Of a stretch of DNA of 64,000 nucleotides, positions 16,894 to 26,156 are shown piece after piece. Location of the stretch: NCBI GenBank assembly GCA_039180875.1, contig JBCDCY010000013.1:1-64000 (forward strand). The letters run 5' to 3'. Within the stretch, counting starts at the first letter, position 1; the number at the start of each line of letters is the position of its first letter. This DNA is from JBCDCY01 sp039180875 (lineage in GTDB: Bacteria; Pseudomonadota; Alphaproteobacteria; Rhodobacterales; Rhodobacteraceae). The translations under genes and the position numbers were made by a program. Under the pieces are notes generated by a model, which was given only the letters and a program-made list of their open reading frames with translations, was not told the origin of the DNA and did not search any database.

Positions 16894-17664
16894 ATGATCC
16901 TGACAGAGGGCGTGGCCGCGGTGGTGACCGGCGGCGCATCGGGCCTGGGCGAGGCAACCGCCCGCATGCTGGCCGGCGCCGGCGCGCAGGTGGCGATCTT
17001 CGATATGAACGCCGAGGCGGGAGAGGCGGTGGCCGAAGAGCTCGGCGGCGTCTTCGCCCGTGTCGACGTGGCCGATGCCGACAGCGTGGCGAGCGGCTTG
17101 ACCGCTGCCCGCACGGCCCACGGGCCGGAGCGCATCACCGTCAACTGCGCCGGCGTCGGTTCCGCCGCTCGCACCGTCGATCGGGAGGGGAAGCCCCACG
17201 ATGCCGCGATCTTTGCCCGGACCGTGGCGATCAACCTGATCGGCACCTTCAACGTCGCGGTGCAATCGGCCGCCGGCATGACCGCGGCCGAGCCGGTGAC
17301 GGAGGACGGCGCCCGGGGCGTGATCGTCAACACCGCCTCGGTCGCGGCCTTCGACGGCCAGATCGGCCAGATTGCCTACGGCGCGTCCAAGGCCGGGGTG
17401 GCGGGCATGACCCTGCCGATGGCCCGGGATCTGTCCCGGGCCGGCATCCGCGTCGTCACCATCGCCCCGGGGCTCTTCCTCACGCCGATGCTGAAGGGCC
17501 TGCCGGAGGAGGCGCAGCAAAGCCTCGGCGCCCAGGTGCCCTTCCCCTCCCGCCTCGGCAGCCCGCTCGAATATGCCGCAATGGTCCGCCACATCGTCGA
17601 GAACAGCATGCTGAACGGTGAGGTTATTCGCCTGGACGGGGCAATCCGGATGGCCCCTAAATAG
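16894..17664 (+). CDS. SDR 3-hydroxyacyl-CoA dehydrogenase (HSD17B10-like)
   Basis: A 256-aa short-chain dehydrogenase with the NAD loop TGGASGLGEATA near residue 11, a short Asp-containing AIFDMN turn favouring NAD over NADP, NCAGVG, the catalytic Ser in NTASVAAFDGQ and Y162-x3-K166 in IAYGASKAG. The C-terminal FPSRLGSPLEYAAMVRHIVEN and LNGEVIRLDGAIRM match type II 3-hydroxyacyl-CoA dehydrogenases, used for isoleucine or short-chain acyl-CoA oxidation. GGGGAGG precedes ATG 16894. It is co-transcribed with the acyl-CoA dehydrogenase upstream. Confidence 0.9.
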   Translation: MILTEGVAAVVTGGASGLGEATARMLAGAGAQVAIFDMNAEAGEAVAEELGGVFARVDVADADSVASGLTAARTAHGPERITVNCAGVGSAARTVDREGKPHDAAIFARTVAINLIGTFNVAVQSAAGMTAAEPVTEDGARGVIVNTASVAAFDGQIGQIAYGASKAGVAGMTLPMARDLSRAGIRVVTIAPGLFLTPMLKGLPEEAQQSLGAQVPFPSRLGSPLEYAAMVRHIVENSMLNGEVIRLDGAIRMAPK

Positions 17665-17875
17665 GGCGAGGCGGGCCGCCCGGCCCGGCCCTCACCCCGG
17701 CCGACCCCTCACAGGCCGCGCTGAAACCCCGCCGAAGGCGCCCGGAATGGGCCTCTCGCGCTCCCCAGCTTGCGCTTGAAGGGAATCGGCTGTGCGTTTA
17801 CACAGCAGTGGGGGGAGAAAACTAACTGTTGCGCGGTCTCGGTCATGTAAGATCGACGCCGGCCTTAGCGGTATG

Positions 17876-17899
17876 GGCGCCCTTTGTATCCGGGGCGCC
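17876..17899 (+). promoter_or_regulatory. Leader hairpin before sugar-nucleotide cassette
   Basis: GGCGCCC (17876-17882) pairs perfectly with GGGCGCC (17893-17899) around a 10-nt loop, followed by TTTGTAATG, 33 bp before the rfbF start. It could be a terminator of upstream transcription, since a short T tract follows, or a 5'-leader structure. The rest of 17665-17932 shows no gene. Confidence 0.4.
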
Positions 17900-17932
17900 T
17901 TTGTAATGTGGATTGAGTACTCGGGGTAACAC

Positions 17933-18715
17933 ATGAAAGTTGCTATTCTTGCCGGAGGCAAAGGGACCCGGCTTGCCGAAGAGACCAGTGTGCGTCCGAA
18001 ACCGATGGTCGAGATCGGCGGGCGGCCGATCCTCTGGCACATCATGATGCACTACTCGCAATTCGGCTATAATGAGTTCGTCATCGCGCTCGGCTATCTC
18101 GGCGACTACATCAAGCGTTATTTCTCGGACTACAGCGCGCTCGCCGGCAACCTGACGGTCGAGCTCGGCAATGGCGGGGCGGTGATCCAGCACGATCACC
18201 AGCATCCGCCCTGGAAGGTGCATCTGATCGAGACCGGGGCCGAGACGCTTACCGGCGGGCGCATCAAGCGCCTGAAGCCCTATCTCGACGACGGGCCGTT
18301 CCTGCTGACCTGGGGCGACGGCATCTCCGACGTCAACATCGCGGACCTGGTCGCCTTTCACAAATCCCACGGCAAGCTCGCGACCGTGACGACGGTGCGG
18401 CCGCCGGCACGTTACGGGCACATCACCTTCGAAGGCGATGAGATCATCGGCTTCGAGGAGAAGCCGCAGACGGCGGAGGGCTGGATCAACGGCGCCTTCT
18501 TCGTGCTGGAGCCCGAAGTGCACGACTATATCGACGGGGACATGGTGATGTTCGAACATGCCCCGATGGAGCGGCTGGCCGCCGACCGTCAACTCGTCGC
18601 CAACAAGCATGAAGGGTTCTGGGCGGCGATGGATACCCTGCGCGACAAGCATCAGCTGCAGAAGATGTGGGATAGTGGCAATCGGCCTTGGGTGACATGG
18701 GAAGAAAAACCATGA
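17933..18715 (+). CDS. rfbF: Glucose-1-phosphate cytidylyltransferase
   Basis: A 260-aa nucleotidyltransferase making CDP-glucose from CTP and glucose 1-phosphate. The N-terminal AILAGGKGTRLAEET activating loop, RPKPMVEIGGRPILWHIM, the metal-binding Asp region LLTWGDGISDVN and TTVRPPARYG are strongly RfbF-like. Length matches the family. It opens a four-gene plus-strand cassette; the next gene starts within its stop codon (ATGA). CDP-glucose 4,6-dehydratase, the usual next enzyme, is not present as a separate gene, so the fused SDR downstream may act on the product, or a dehydratase lies elsewhere. Confidence 0.93.
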   Translation: MKVAILAGGKGTRLAEETSVRPKPMVEIGGRPILWHIMMHYSQFGYNEFVIALGYLGDYIKRYFSDYSALAGNLTVELGNGGAVIQHDHQHPPWKVHLIETGAETLTGGRIKRLKPYLDDGPFLLTWGDGISDVNIADLVAFHKSHGKLATVTTVRPPARYGHITFEGDEIIGFEEKPQTAEGWINGAFFVLEPEVHDYIDGDMVMFEHAPMERLAADRQLVANKHEGFWAAMDTLRDKHQLQKMWDSGNRPWVTWEEKP

Positions 18716-21036
18716 GAGTTTTGGTAACCGGCCATCGCGGATATATCGGCACCGTCATGACACCGCTGCTCGAGGCGGCGGGGCATGAGGTCGTGGGCCT
18801 CGACAGCGACATCTATGAGCGCTGCACCTTCGCACCCGGCGGCGACATGCCGGAGGTGCCGACGATCCTGAAGGACATTCGGGACGTGGAGACCTCGGAC
18901 CTGCTCGGCTTCGACGCGGTGTTCCACCTCGCCGGGCTCTCGAACGACCCGCTCGGCAACTTCCGTCCGGAGATCACCTTCGGCATCAATTACGAGGCGA
19001 CGGTGCGCCTGGCCGCGGTCGCCAAGGCGGCGGGCGTGCGGCGTTTCGTGTTCTCCTCGTCGTGCTCGAACTATGGCGCCTCGGGCGATGCGATGATCGA
19101 CGAGACCGGCGCGTTCAACCCGGTCACGCCCTATGGCGAATCCAAGGTGAGGTCCGAGCAGGGGCTGGCCGAGCTGTCTAGCCCGAGCTTCTGCACCACC
19201 TATCTGCGCAGCGCCACAGCCTACGGCGTCTCACCGCGGGTACGCTTCGATCTGGTGCTGAACAACCTGGTGGCCTGGGCGGTGACGACCGGGCGGATCT
19301 TCCTCAAATCCGACGGCACACCTTGGCGGCCGATCGTGCATATCGAGGATATCAGCCGGGCCTTCGTCGCCACCCTCGACACGCCGGCGGAGAGCATCAA
19401 CAACCGGGCGTTCAACGTCGGCGTCACCGAGCATAACTACCGGATGCACGAGCTGGCCGAGATCGTGGCAGAAGTCGTGCCCGACTGCCGCATCGACTAT
19501 GCCGAGGACGCGGGCCCCGACAAGCGCTGCTACCGGGTGAACTGCGATCTGATCCGTGAGGCGATGCCGAGCTTCCAGCCGGTCTGGGACGCGCGGAAAG
19601 GCGTGGAGCAGCTCTACAACGCCTACAAGGCGTCGAACCTCACCCTGGAGGAATTCGAGGGGCCGCGGTATCAGCGCATCGGCCATATCCAGAAGCTGGT
19701 CGCCGAGGACATCATCCGCGAGGATTTGCGCCATGTGGAGGCGCGGCCGGGGGGCGAGCCGGTGCGCTCCGCCAACGGCAAGGCCTCCGACGGCTTTACG
19801 GCGCGCTGCCGCGGCACTGTGTGCGCCGGTTGCGGGGCTAAGGGTCTGCTGCCGGTGCTCGACCTCGGGCTGATGCCGAAGTCCGACGGATTGATCGACC
19901 CGGCCAAGGCCTCGGGCCGGGAGCCGCGCTATCCGCTCCTGGTCGGCTATTGCCCGGAATGCTCGCTGGTGCAGCTGCTTGAGACGCCGCCGGCGGCCGA
20001 GATGTTCGGCGAGGAGTACCTTTATTTCTCCTCGTTCTCTGACGATCTGCTGCAGCATTCCCGCGAGAATGCGCTCGAGCTGATCGAGCGGCGCGACCTC
20101 GGATCCGACGATCTGGTGGTCGAGTTGGCCAGCAACGACGGCTACATGCTGAAGAACTTCGTGGAGCGCGGCATCCCAGTCCTGGGCGTCGATCCGGCGC
20201 CGAAACAGGTCGAGGCGGCGCGCGCGGCGGGGGTCGACACGGTCTGCGACTTCTTCGGCCTCGACGTGGCCACCCGGCTGACGGGCGAGGGCCGGCGGGC
20301 GAACGTGATCATCGCCAACAATGTCGTCGCCCATGTCGCCGACCAGAACGACTTCGTCGCCGGCATCGCCAAGCTGCTGGCCGAGGACGGCATGGCGGTG
20401 GTGGAGTTTCCCTATGTCCGTGACCTGATCGACCATGTCGAGTTCGACACGATCTATCACGAGCATCGCTGCTACTTCTCGGTGACCAGCGCCAGCCACC
20501 TGTTCGCGCGCCACGGCCTCTATCTGAACGACGTGCGCCGGGTGGCGATCCACGGTGGCTCGCTCCGGCTGTTCTTCGAAAAGCGCGCGGCCCCAAGCGC
20601 GGCGGTCGCGGCGATCCTAGCAGAGGAGCAGGCGCTGGGCATCGACAGCTACGACTACTACCAGTCGTTCGGCGCCCGGGTCCGCGGGTTCCGCGCCAAG
20701 GCGCGCAAGCTGGTCGGCGATCTTCGGGCCGAGGGCAAGCGCATCGCGGCCTACGGCGCCGCCGCCAAGGGCACGATCATGCTCAACTATCTCGGCTTGA
20801 ACGGCAACGTCGTCGACTATGTGGTCGATCGCAACACCCACAAGCAGGGCAAGTACATGCCCGGCGTGCAGGTGCGGATCGACGATCCCGAGAAGCTGAT
20901 GCAGGACCGGCCGGAATACGTGATGATCCTGCCCTGGAACTTCCGGGACGAGATCCTGCGCCAGCAGCAGGATTTCCTCGACGCGGGCGGGCGGTTCATC
21001 GTGCCGATCCCGGATCTCGAAGTCATCGGCGACTGA
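18712..21036 (+). CDS. Fusion: NAD-dependent sugar epimerase/dehydratase + zinc-ribbon C-methyltransferase
   Basis: One uninterrupted 774-aa chain with two enzymes. Residues about 1-345 form an extended SDR: GHRGYIGT cofactor loop, SSSCSNYGAS, and Y-G-E-S-K active site, as in NDP-sugar epimerases/dehydratases. After a linker, a zinc ribbon starts near residue 371 (CAGCGAK, then CPEC), followed by a SAM-binding domain (VVELASNDGYMLKNF) and a C-terminal domain with AAYGAAAKGTIML and THKQGKYMPG. This resembles TylC3/NovU-type sugar C-methyltransferases. The start at 18712 overlaps the rfbF stop. No internal start with a good RBS was seen at the junction. I infer branched-chain or C-methylated CDP-sugar formation. 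Confidence 0.88.
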   Translation: MRVLVTGHRGYIGTVMTPLLEAAGHEVVGLDSDIYERCTFAPGGDMPEVPTILKDIRDVETSDLLGFDAVFHLAGLSNDPLGNFRPEITFGINYEATVRLAAVAKAAGVRRFVFSSSCSNYGASGDAMIDETGAFNPVTPYGESKVRSEQGLAELSSPSFCTTYLRSATAYGVSPRVRFDLVLNNLVAWAVTTGRIFLKSDGTPWRPIVHIEDISRAFVATLDTPAESINNRAFNVGVTEHNYRMHELAEIVAEVVPDCRIDYAEDAGPDKRCYRVNCDLIREAMPSFQPVWDARKGVEQLYNAYKASNLTLEEFEGPRYQRIGHIQKLVAEDIIREDLRHVEARPGGEPVRSANGKASDGFTARCRGTVCAGCGAKGLLPVLDLGLMPKSDGLIDPAKASGREPRYPLLVGYCPECSLVQLLETPPAAEMFGEEYLYFSSFSDDLLQHSRENALELIERRDLGSDDLVVELASNDGYMLKNFVERGIPVLGVDPAPKQVEAARAAGVDTVCDFFGLDVATRLTGEGRRANVIIANNVVAHVADQNDFVAGIAKLLAEDGMAVVEFPYVRDLIDHVEFDTIYHEHRCYFSVTSASHLFARHGLYLNDVRRVAIHGGSLRLFFEKRAAPSAAVAAILAEEQALGIDSYDYYQSFGARVRGFRAKARKLVGDLRAEGKRIAAYGAAAKGTIMLNYLGLNGNVVDYVVDRNTHKQGKYMPGVQVRIDDPEKLMQDRPEYVMILPWNFRDEILRQQQDFLDAGGRFIVPIPDLEVIGD

Positions 21037-21066
21037 GCCGCCCGGCCCGGCTGCGGAGGATTGCGC

Positions 21067-22284
21067 ATGTCATCCCCACTCCAGGCGGCGGCTCCCCTCG
21101 CGGGATCCGTCGCCGTCCCCTGCTGCCCGAGCTGCGGCGGCGGCAGGCTCTCGCCGCTCTATTCCCTCGACCGCATCCCGGTGCAGAGCTGCATCCTGCT
21201 CGACAGTCGCGAGGAGGCCATAAAGTTCCCGCGCAGTGCCTTGGACCTGCAGTTCTGCGCGGATTGCGGCTTCATCTACAACGCCGCCTTCGATGAGAAG
21301 CTGGTCGACTACGCCTCGACGACGGAGGAATCCCAGCACTTCTCCGACACGTTCAACACCTTCGCTCGGGAGCTGGTGGCCCAGATCGGCGCACGCCACG
21401 ATCTGGCGGGCAAGCTCGTGCTCGAGGTCGGCTGCGGCAAGGGCGACTTCCTGCTCTACCTGATCGAGCATACCGGCTGCCGCGGTCTCGGCGTCGACCC
21501 GGGCTACATCCCGGAGCGGCTGCTGGCCAAAGGCGGGGAGGAGATCGCCTTCATCCGGGACTATTTCGATTCGTCCGCGATCGCCGAGGCGCCGGACTTC
21601 GTGGTCTGCCGCCACACCCTCGAACATATCGGCCCGGTGGCGACCTTCGTGCGCGACATCGCCGCGACCTTCGGCAAGGACCGTGATGTTGGCATCTTCT
21701 TCGAGACCCCGGACATGCGCCGCATCCTGGAGGAGGGCGCCTTCTGGGACATCTACTACGAGCACTGCTCCTACTTCACGGCCGGCGCCCATGCCCGGCT
21801 GTTCGAGCGGGAGGGGATGCGGGTCGACGATGTCCACCTCGCCTATGACGACCAGTACATCATCCAATATGCCCGGGCCGAGCAGGGCTTCACCGGCAGC
21901 GGCGCCTTCGATGCCGAGCTCGACGAGGTGCGGCGCCTGGCGGCCGCTTTCCCCGACAAGGTGCGGGCCGTGCAGGAGAAATGGCGCCGCTTCCTGGCTG
22001 AGCGTAAGGCCCAGGGCAAGAAGATCGCTATCTGGGGCGGTGGCTCCAAGGGCGTGTCCTTCCTCACCTCGGCCGACTTTACCGCGCAGGTCGACCAGGT
22101 GATCGACATCAATCCCTACAAGCAGGGCAAGTTCGTCCCCGGCACGGGCCATGAGGTGCTTTCGCCCGACCAACTGCCGGCCGATCCGCCGGACGCGGTG
22201 ATCGTGATGAACCCGATCTACGTGCCCGAGATCCGGGAGCTCTTGGCCTCCAAGGGCCTCTCGCCCGAGCTGGTCGCGGTCTGA
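21067..22284 (+). CDS. Zinc-ribbon SAM-dependent C-methyltransferase
   Basis: A 405-aa protein of the same three-part architecture as the second half of the upstream fusion: zinc ribbon (CCPSCGG and CADCG), SAM domain with VLEVGCGKGDFLLYL and CRHTLEHIG, and a C-terminal domain with IWGGGSKGVSFL and NPYKQGKFVPGTGHEV. This is the NovU/TylC3-like sugar C-methyltransferase layout. GGAGGA lies six bases before ATG 21067; an in-frame TTG at 21061 is inside that RBS. It overlaps the next methyltransferase by one base. Substrate presumably a nucleotide-linked ketosugar. Confidence 0.85.
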   Translation: MSSPLQAAAPLAGSVAVPCCPSCGGGRLSPLYSLDRIPVQSCILLDSREEAIKFPRSALDLQFCADCGFIYNAAFDEKLVDYASTTEESQHFSDTFNTFARELVAQIGARHDLAGKLVLEVGCGKGDFLLYLIEHTGCRGLGVDPGYIPERLLAKGGEEIAFIRDYFDSSAIAEAPDFVVCRHTLEHIGPVATFVRDIAATFGKDRDVGIFFETPDMRRILEEGAFWDIYYEHCSYFTAGAHARLFEREGMRVDDVHLAYDDQYIIQYARAEQGFTGSGAFDAELDEVRRLAAAFPDKVRAVQEKWRRFLAERKAQGKKIAIWGGGSKGVSFLTSADFTAQVDQVIDINPYKQGKFVPGTGHEVLSPDQLPADPPDAVIVMNPIYVPEIRELLASKGLSPELVAV

Positions 22285-23459
22285 TGGCCTGCTGCCCCCT
22301 CTGCGGGAGCGACGATCTGGAGCCGGTGCTCCACCTCGGCGCGGTGCCGGTGCTTTGCAACGAGCTTTGGCCGACGGAGGCGGCGGCAAAGGCCGCGCCC
22401 CAGGGTGAGATGGATCTGGTGATCTGCCGGTCCTGCGCGCTGCTCTTCAACACAGGCTTCGATCCCGAGATCATCGCCTACTCGCCGGGCTACGAGAATG
22501 CGCTGCACTTCTCGCCGCATTTCCGGGCCTTCGCCGAGGCGCTCGCCGCCGATCTGGTCGCGCGCTACGGGCTAGAGGGCAAGGACATCGTCGAGGTTGG
22601 CTGCGGCGACGGCTTCATGCTCGCCACCATGGTGGGCGAGGGGGTGCGGAGCGCCATCGGCTTCGACCCGTCGATGGCCGGCAAGCATCCCTCCTTCCTC
22701 GATGTCGAGGGCGTCGAGATCGTGCCGGAGCTCTTCCGGGCCGGGCACATAGATCGCGCGTACGATTTCCTGCTCTGCCGCCATGTGCTGGAGCATTTGC
22801 CCGATCCGGTCTCGGTACTGACCGACATCCGTGCAGCCATCGGCGCGGCGGGTACGCCGATCTATTTCGAGCAACCGAACGGTGCCTGGATGCTGGACAG
22901 CCGCAGCGTCTGGGACGTGATCTACGAGCACTTCACCTATTGGAACCCGGTCTCGGTGGCGACGCTGTTTCGCCGCAGCGGTTTCGCCCCGACCCGGATC
23001 ACGGCGGGCTATGGCGACCAGTTCCTGATGGCCGAGGGCGCGCCGGCGGAGGTCGAGGCGGATTGGCTGCCTCCCACCGCCGAGGTCGAGGCCGAGATCG
23101 CCCGTGCCCGCGCCTTCGCCGACGCCATCGAGGCCGAGCGCGATGCCTGGACCGACCGATTGGCTGGGATCGCGGCCGAGGGGCGCCGCGCGGTCATTTG
23201 GGGTGCGGGCTCGAAGGGCATCGCCTTCTCGAGCATGATCCCCTCGGCCCCGGACACGCTCAGCGCGATGATCGACCTGAACGCCCGCAAGCAGGGCAAG
23301 TTCGTGCCCGGCACCGGCATTCGGGTGGCCGCGCCGGAGGAGATCGCGACACTGTCGCCGGATCTCGTACTGATCTCCAATGCGCTTTATGCCGAAGAGA
23401 TCGCCGCGACGGTGCGCAGCTTCGGCATCTCTCCCGACTTCGCGACCATCGCGGGCTGA
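22284..23459 (+). CDS. Zinc-ribbon SAM-dependent C-methyltransferase, third copy
   Basis: A 391-aa paralogue of the preceding protein: CCPLCGS and CRSCA zinc ribbon, SAM motif DIVEVGCGDGFMLATM, CRHVLEHLPDPV, then VIWGAGSKGIAFS and NARKQGKFVPGTG. Its ATG overlaps the stop of the previous gene (TGATG). With the methyltransferase half of the fusion it makes three related modules in a row. The proteins are clearly divergent, so they may methylate or reduce successive intermediates rather than be recent duplicates. Two hairpins follow within 130 bp, ending the cassette. Confidence 0.85.
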   Translation: MACCPLCGSDDLEPVLHLGAVPVLCNELWPTEAAAKAAPQGEMDLVICRSCALLFNTGFDPEIIAYSPGYENALHFSPHFRAFAEALAADLVARYGLEGKDIVEVGCGDGFMLATMVGEGVRSAIGFDPSMAGKHPSFLDVEGVEIVPELFRAGHIDRAYDFLLCRHVLEHLPDPVSVLTDIRAAIGAAGTPIYFEQPNGAWMLDSRSVWDVIYEHFTYWNPVSVATLFRRSGFAPTRITAGYGDQFLMAEGAPAEVEADWLPPTAEVEAEIARARAFADAIEAERDAWTDRLAGIAAEGRRAVIWGAGSKGIAFSSMIPSAPDTLSAMIDLNARKQGKFVPGTGIRVAAPEEIATLSPDLVLISNALYAEEIAATVRSFGISPDFATIAG

Positions 23460-23490
23460 CAGGTTTCGGTGCGCGGGCTGTGACACGCAT

Positions 23491-23513
23491 CCCGGGCGGT
23501 AGATCCGTCCGGG
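23491..23513 (+). terminator. Hairpin after sugar cassette
   Basis: Stem 23491-23499 with 23505-23513 (9 bp, one G-T pair), 5-nt loop, 31 bases past the last methyltransferase stop. GC-rich without a T tract. It lies in the 325-bp gene-free stretch 23460-23784, which otherwise shows only the second hairpin and the putative fadE promoter region. Confidence 0.45.
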
Positions 23514-23563
23514 CCAGGTCGAAGCTGGGATCCAGAAGCATCCTCGACGGCGCCGTGGCAGCG

Positions 23564-23590
23564 CCGACCCGCTGTTGGCTGGCGGGTCGG
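23564..23590 (+). terminator. Second hairpin after sugar cassette
   Basis: CCGACCCGC (23564-23572) pairs perfectly with GCGGGTCGG (23582-23590), 9-nt loop. No T tract follows, so rho-independent termination is uncertain. Possibly a tandem terminator with the hairpin at 23491. Confidence 0.45.
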
Positions 23591-23784
23591 GGCGATAATC
23601 CATTGCACAGATCCGCCATCTGATCCCACCAGGCGGCACGCTCGGGCCGGAGGGCAAGATATGGATGTGTCGCTGGACGTCCTCATTTGGGACTCTTCTT
23701 CCCACTAGACAAAAAGACGCGGAACTCTGCCTGACCGGGCTAAGTTGTCCATCAGCGAAAACTTTTCACGCGCGAGGACGGACA

Positions 23785-26034
23785 ATGGCTGAACTTCGCA
23801 AGAACTGGATCACGCGCCCCATTCACCGCTGGGCGAAGAAGGCGCTGCCGCAGCTCTCCGAAACGGAGGCGGAGGCGTTGAACGCGGGCGAGGTCTGGTG
23901 GGAGGCCGACCTGTTCTCCGGCAACCCCGATTTCGCCAAGCTGCACGCCGTCGCCGAACCGACGCTGAGCGCTGAGGAGCAGGCGTTCATCGACGGCCCC
24001 TGCGAAGAGCTGTGCGCCATGGTCGACGATTGGGCGGTCAATCAGCAGGACGCCGATCTGCCGCCCGCCGCCTGGGACTTCCTGCGCGAGAAGAAGTTCT
24101 TCGGCATGATCATCGACAAGAAGTATGGCGGCCTCGGCTTCTCTGCCTTCGCCCATTCCGAGGTGGTCCGCTACATCTCGACCCGCTCCGTCGCTGCTGC
24201 CGTGACGGTGATGGTGCCGAACTCCCTCGGGCCGGGAGAGCTGCTGCATCTCTTCGGAACCGACGCCCAGAAGGATTATTGGCTGCCGCGCCTGGCCGAT
24301 GGGCGTGAACTGCCGGCCTTCGGGCTCACCAGCAACGACGCGGGATCGGACGCCTCCGCTATGGTGGACGAGGGCGTAATCGAGAAGGGCACGTGGCAGG
24401 GGGAGGAGGTGCTCGGCATCCGGCTCAACTGGGCCAAGCGCTACATCACCCTCGCCCCGGTCTGCAGCGTGCTGGGTCTCGCCTTCAAACTGCGCGATCC
24501 CGACGGGCATCTCGGCGGAGAGGAGGATGTCGGCATCACCTGCGCCCTGGTGCCGACCGATCTACCGGGGGTGGAGACGGGGCGGCGCCACATCCCCTCC
24601 TCGACGATGTTCATGAACGGTCCGACGACGGGCACGGACGTGTTCATCCCGCTCGATCATATCATCGGCGGGCCGGACTATGCCGGACGCGGCTGGATGA
24701 TGCTGATGAGCGCCCTGGCCGCGGGGCGCGGTATCTCACTGCCGTCCATGGGCAGCGCCGGGATCGCCTATTCGGCCCACACCACCGGGGCCTATGCCCG
24801 GATCCGCCAGCAGTTCAATCTGCCCATCGGCAAGTTCGGCGGCGTGCAGATCCCGATGGCCCGAATGGCGGTCGATGCCTACGTGATGGACGCCGCGCGC
24901 CGGCTCACCTGCGCCGGCCTTGACGAGGGGCGGGCCTTGTCCGTGATCTCGGCAATCATGAAGGCCCACGCCACCCAGCGCATGCGCGATGCGCTGAACG
25001 ACGCGATGGACGTGCATTCGGGCAAGGCGGTCATCGACGGGCCGTCGAACTACCTGCTGCCGCTCTACCGCGCCATTCCCATCGGCATCACCGTGGAGGG
25101 CGCCAATATCGTCACCCGGGCTCTGATCATCTTCGGCCAAGGCTCGATCCGGGCGCATCCGCACCTGCTGGACGAAATGCAGGCATTGCAGATCGAGGAC
25201 GATGCGGAGAGCCTCGCGGCCTTCGATGCCTCGTTCTGGGCCCATGTGGGCCACAGCGTCCGCACCTTCGGGCGGGCGCTGGTGCGGTCGTGGAGCGGGG
25301 CGCGGCTGTCGCCGGCGCCGACGGATGCGGGCGCGGTGGCGCACATCTACCGCGGCCTCGCACGCTGGTCGGCGTCCTATGCCCTGGTCGCCGACCTGGC
25401 GTTCCTGACCCTCGGCGGGGAGCTGAAGCGGCGCGAGATGATCTCGATCCGGATGGGCGATGCACTCTCCGAGATGTACTTGCTCTCCGCCGCGCTGAAG
25501 CGTTGGCGCGACGAGGGCAAGCAAAGGGCCGATCTGCCGATCCTGGAATATGCCGCGGCGCGGGCCTTCGCGGCGATCCGCACCCAGATCGACGAGGTGC
25601 TGGAGAACCTGCCCTCGCCCCTGATGCGCGGCATCGGCCGGCTCGTGACCCGCTCCGGCGGGCGGACCCAGGGACCGGGGGACGGGCTGATCGCGGAGTG
25701 CGCCGATCTGATCTACGCCCCCTCCGAGACCCGGAACCGGATCATCGGGCGGCTGCATCCCGGCCTTAACGGCGACGGCATGGCCACGCTGAACGCCGCC
25801 TTTGCGGCCGTGGCCACGCTCGAGCCGCTGATGAAGAAACTGCGCGATGGCGGCCATACGCCGGAGAGCGGGCTTGCGGCCGGGATCATCTCCGACGCGG
25901 ATCTTCAGCAGATCGCCGAGATGCAGGAGCTGGTCGCCAAGGTCATCGCCGTCGACGAGTTCTCGCCCGAGGAGCTGGCGCGCTACTACCAGGGCTTCGC
26001 GCTGGACAAGCAGAGCAGGGTTGCCGCCGAGTGA
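23785..26034 (+). CDS. FadE-type acyl-CoA dehydrogenase
   Basis: A 749-aa acyl-CoA dehydrogenase of the large FadE/DUF1974 type, acting in the first step of fatty-acid beta-oxidation. The dehydrogenase part has FFGMIIDKKYGGLGFSAFAHS, AFGLTSNDAGSDASAM and RYITLAPVCSVLGLAFKL. GITVEGANIVTRALIIFGQG holds the presumed catalytic Glu. A C-terminal helical extension (from about residue 500) corresponds to DUF1974, absent from short enzymes. The start 23785 follows GAGGAC. It appears monocistronic, with 325 bp upstream. The protein is slightly shorter than E. coli FadE because the N-terminal membrane segment is reduced. Confidence 0.9.
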   Translation: MAELRKNWITRPIHRWAKKALPQLSETEAEALNAGEVWWEADLFSGNPDFAKLHAVAEPTLSAEEQAFIDGPCEELCAMVDDWAVNQQDADLPPAAWDFLREKKFFGMIIDKKYGGLGFSAFAHSEVVRYISTRSVAAAVTVMVPNSLGPGELLHLFGTDAQKDYWLPRLADGRELPAFGLTSNDAGSDASAMVDEGVIEKGTWQGEEVLGIRLNWAKRYITLAPVCSVLGLAFKLRDPDGHLGGEEDVGITCALVPTDLPGVETGRRHIPSSTMFMNGPTTGTDVFIPLDHIIGGPDYAGRGWMMLMSALAAGRGISLPSMGSAGIAYSAHTTGAYARIRQQFNLPIGKFGGVQIPMARMAVDAYVMDAARRLTCAGLDEGRALSVISAIMKAHATQRMRDALNDAMDVHSGKAVIDGPSNYLLPLYRAIPIGITVEGANIVTRALIIFGQGSIRAHPHLLDEMQALQIEDDAESLAAFDASFWAHVGHSVRTFGRALVRSWSGARLSPAPTDAGAVAHIYRGLARWSASYALVADLAFLTLGGELKRREMISIRMGDALSEMYLLSAALKRWRDEGKQRADLPILEYAAARAFAAIRTQIDEVLENLPSPLMRGIGRLVTRSGGRTQGPGDGLIAECADLIYAPSETRNRIIGRLHPGLNGDGMATLNAAFAAVATLEPLMKKLRDGGHTPESGLAAGIISDADLQQIAEMQELVAKVIAVDEFSPEELARYYQGFALDKQSRVAAE

Positions 26035-26156
26035 GCCGCGCCCTCCACGGCGCCCTGTCGTGCCACCCTCCAAAGCCTCCGGCCTCGCGCGGCCGGAGGT
26101 CTCTCAGCGCACGACCGGCCTGATCCGGCCCCGTGCCCTCTGCCCGCCGGTTGTCG

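Noticed and set aside
15604..17592. Minus-strand open frame over the acyl-CoA dehydrogenase and SDR genes
   Set aside because: Only its last 115 residues (15256-15603) look real; the rest is antisense to two well-supported enzymes.
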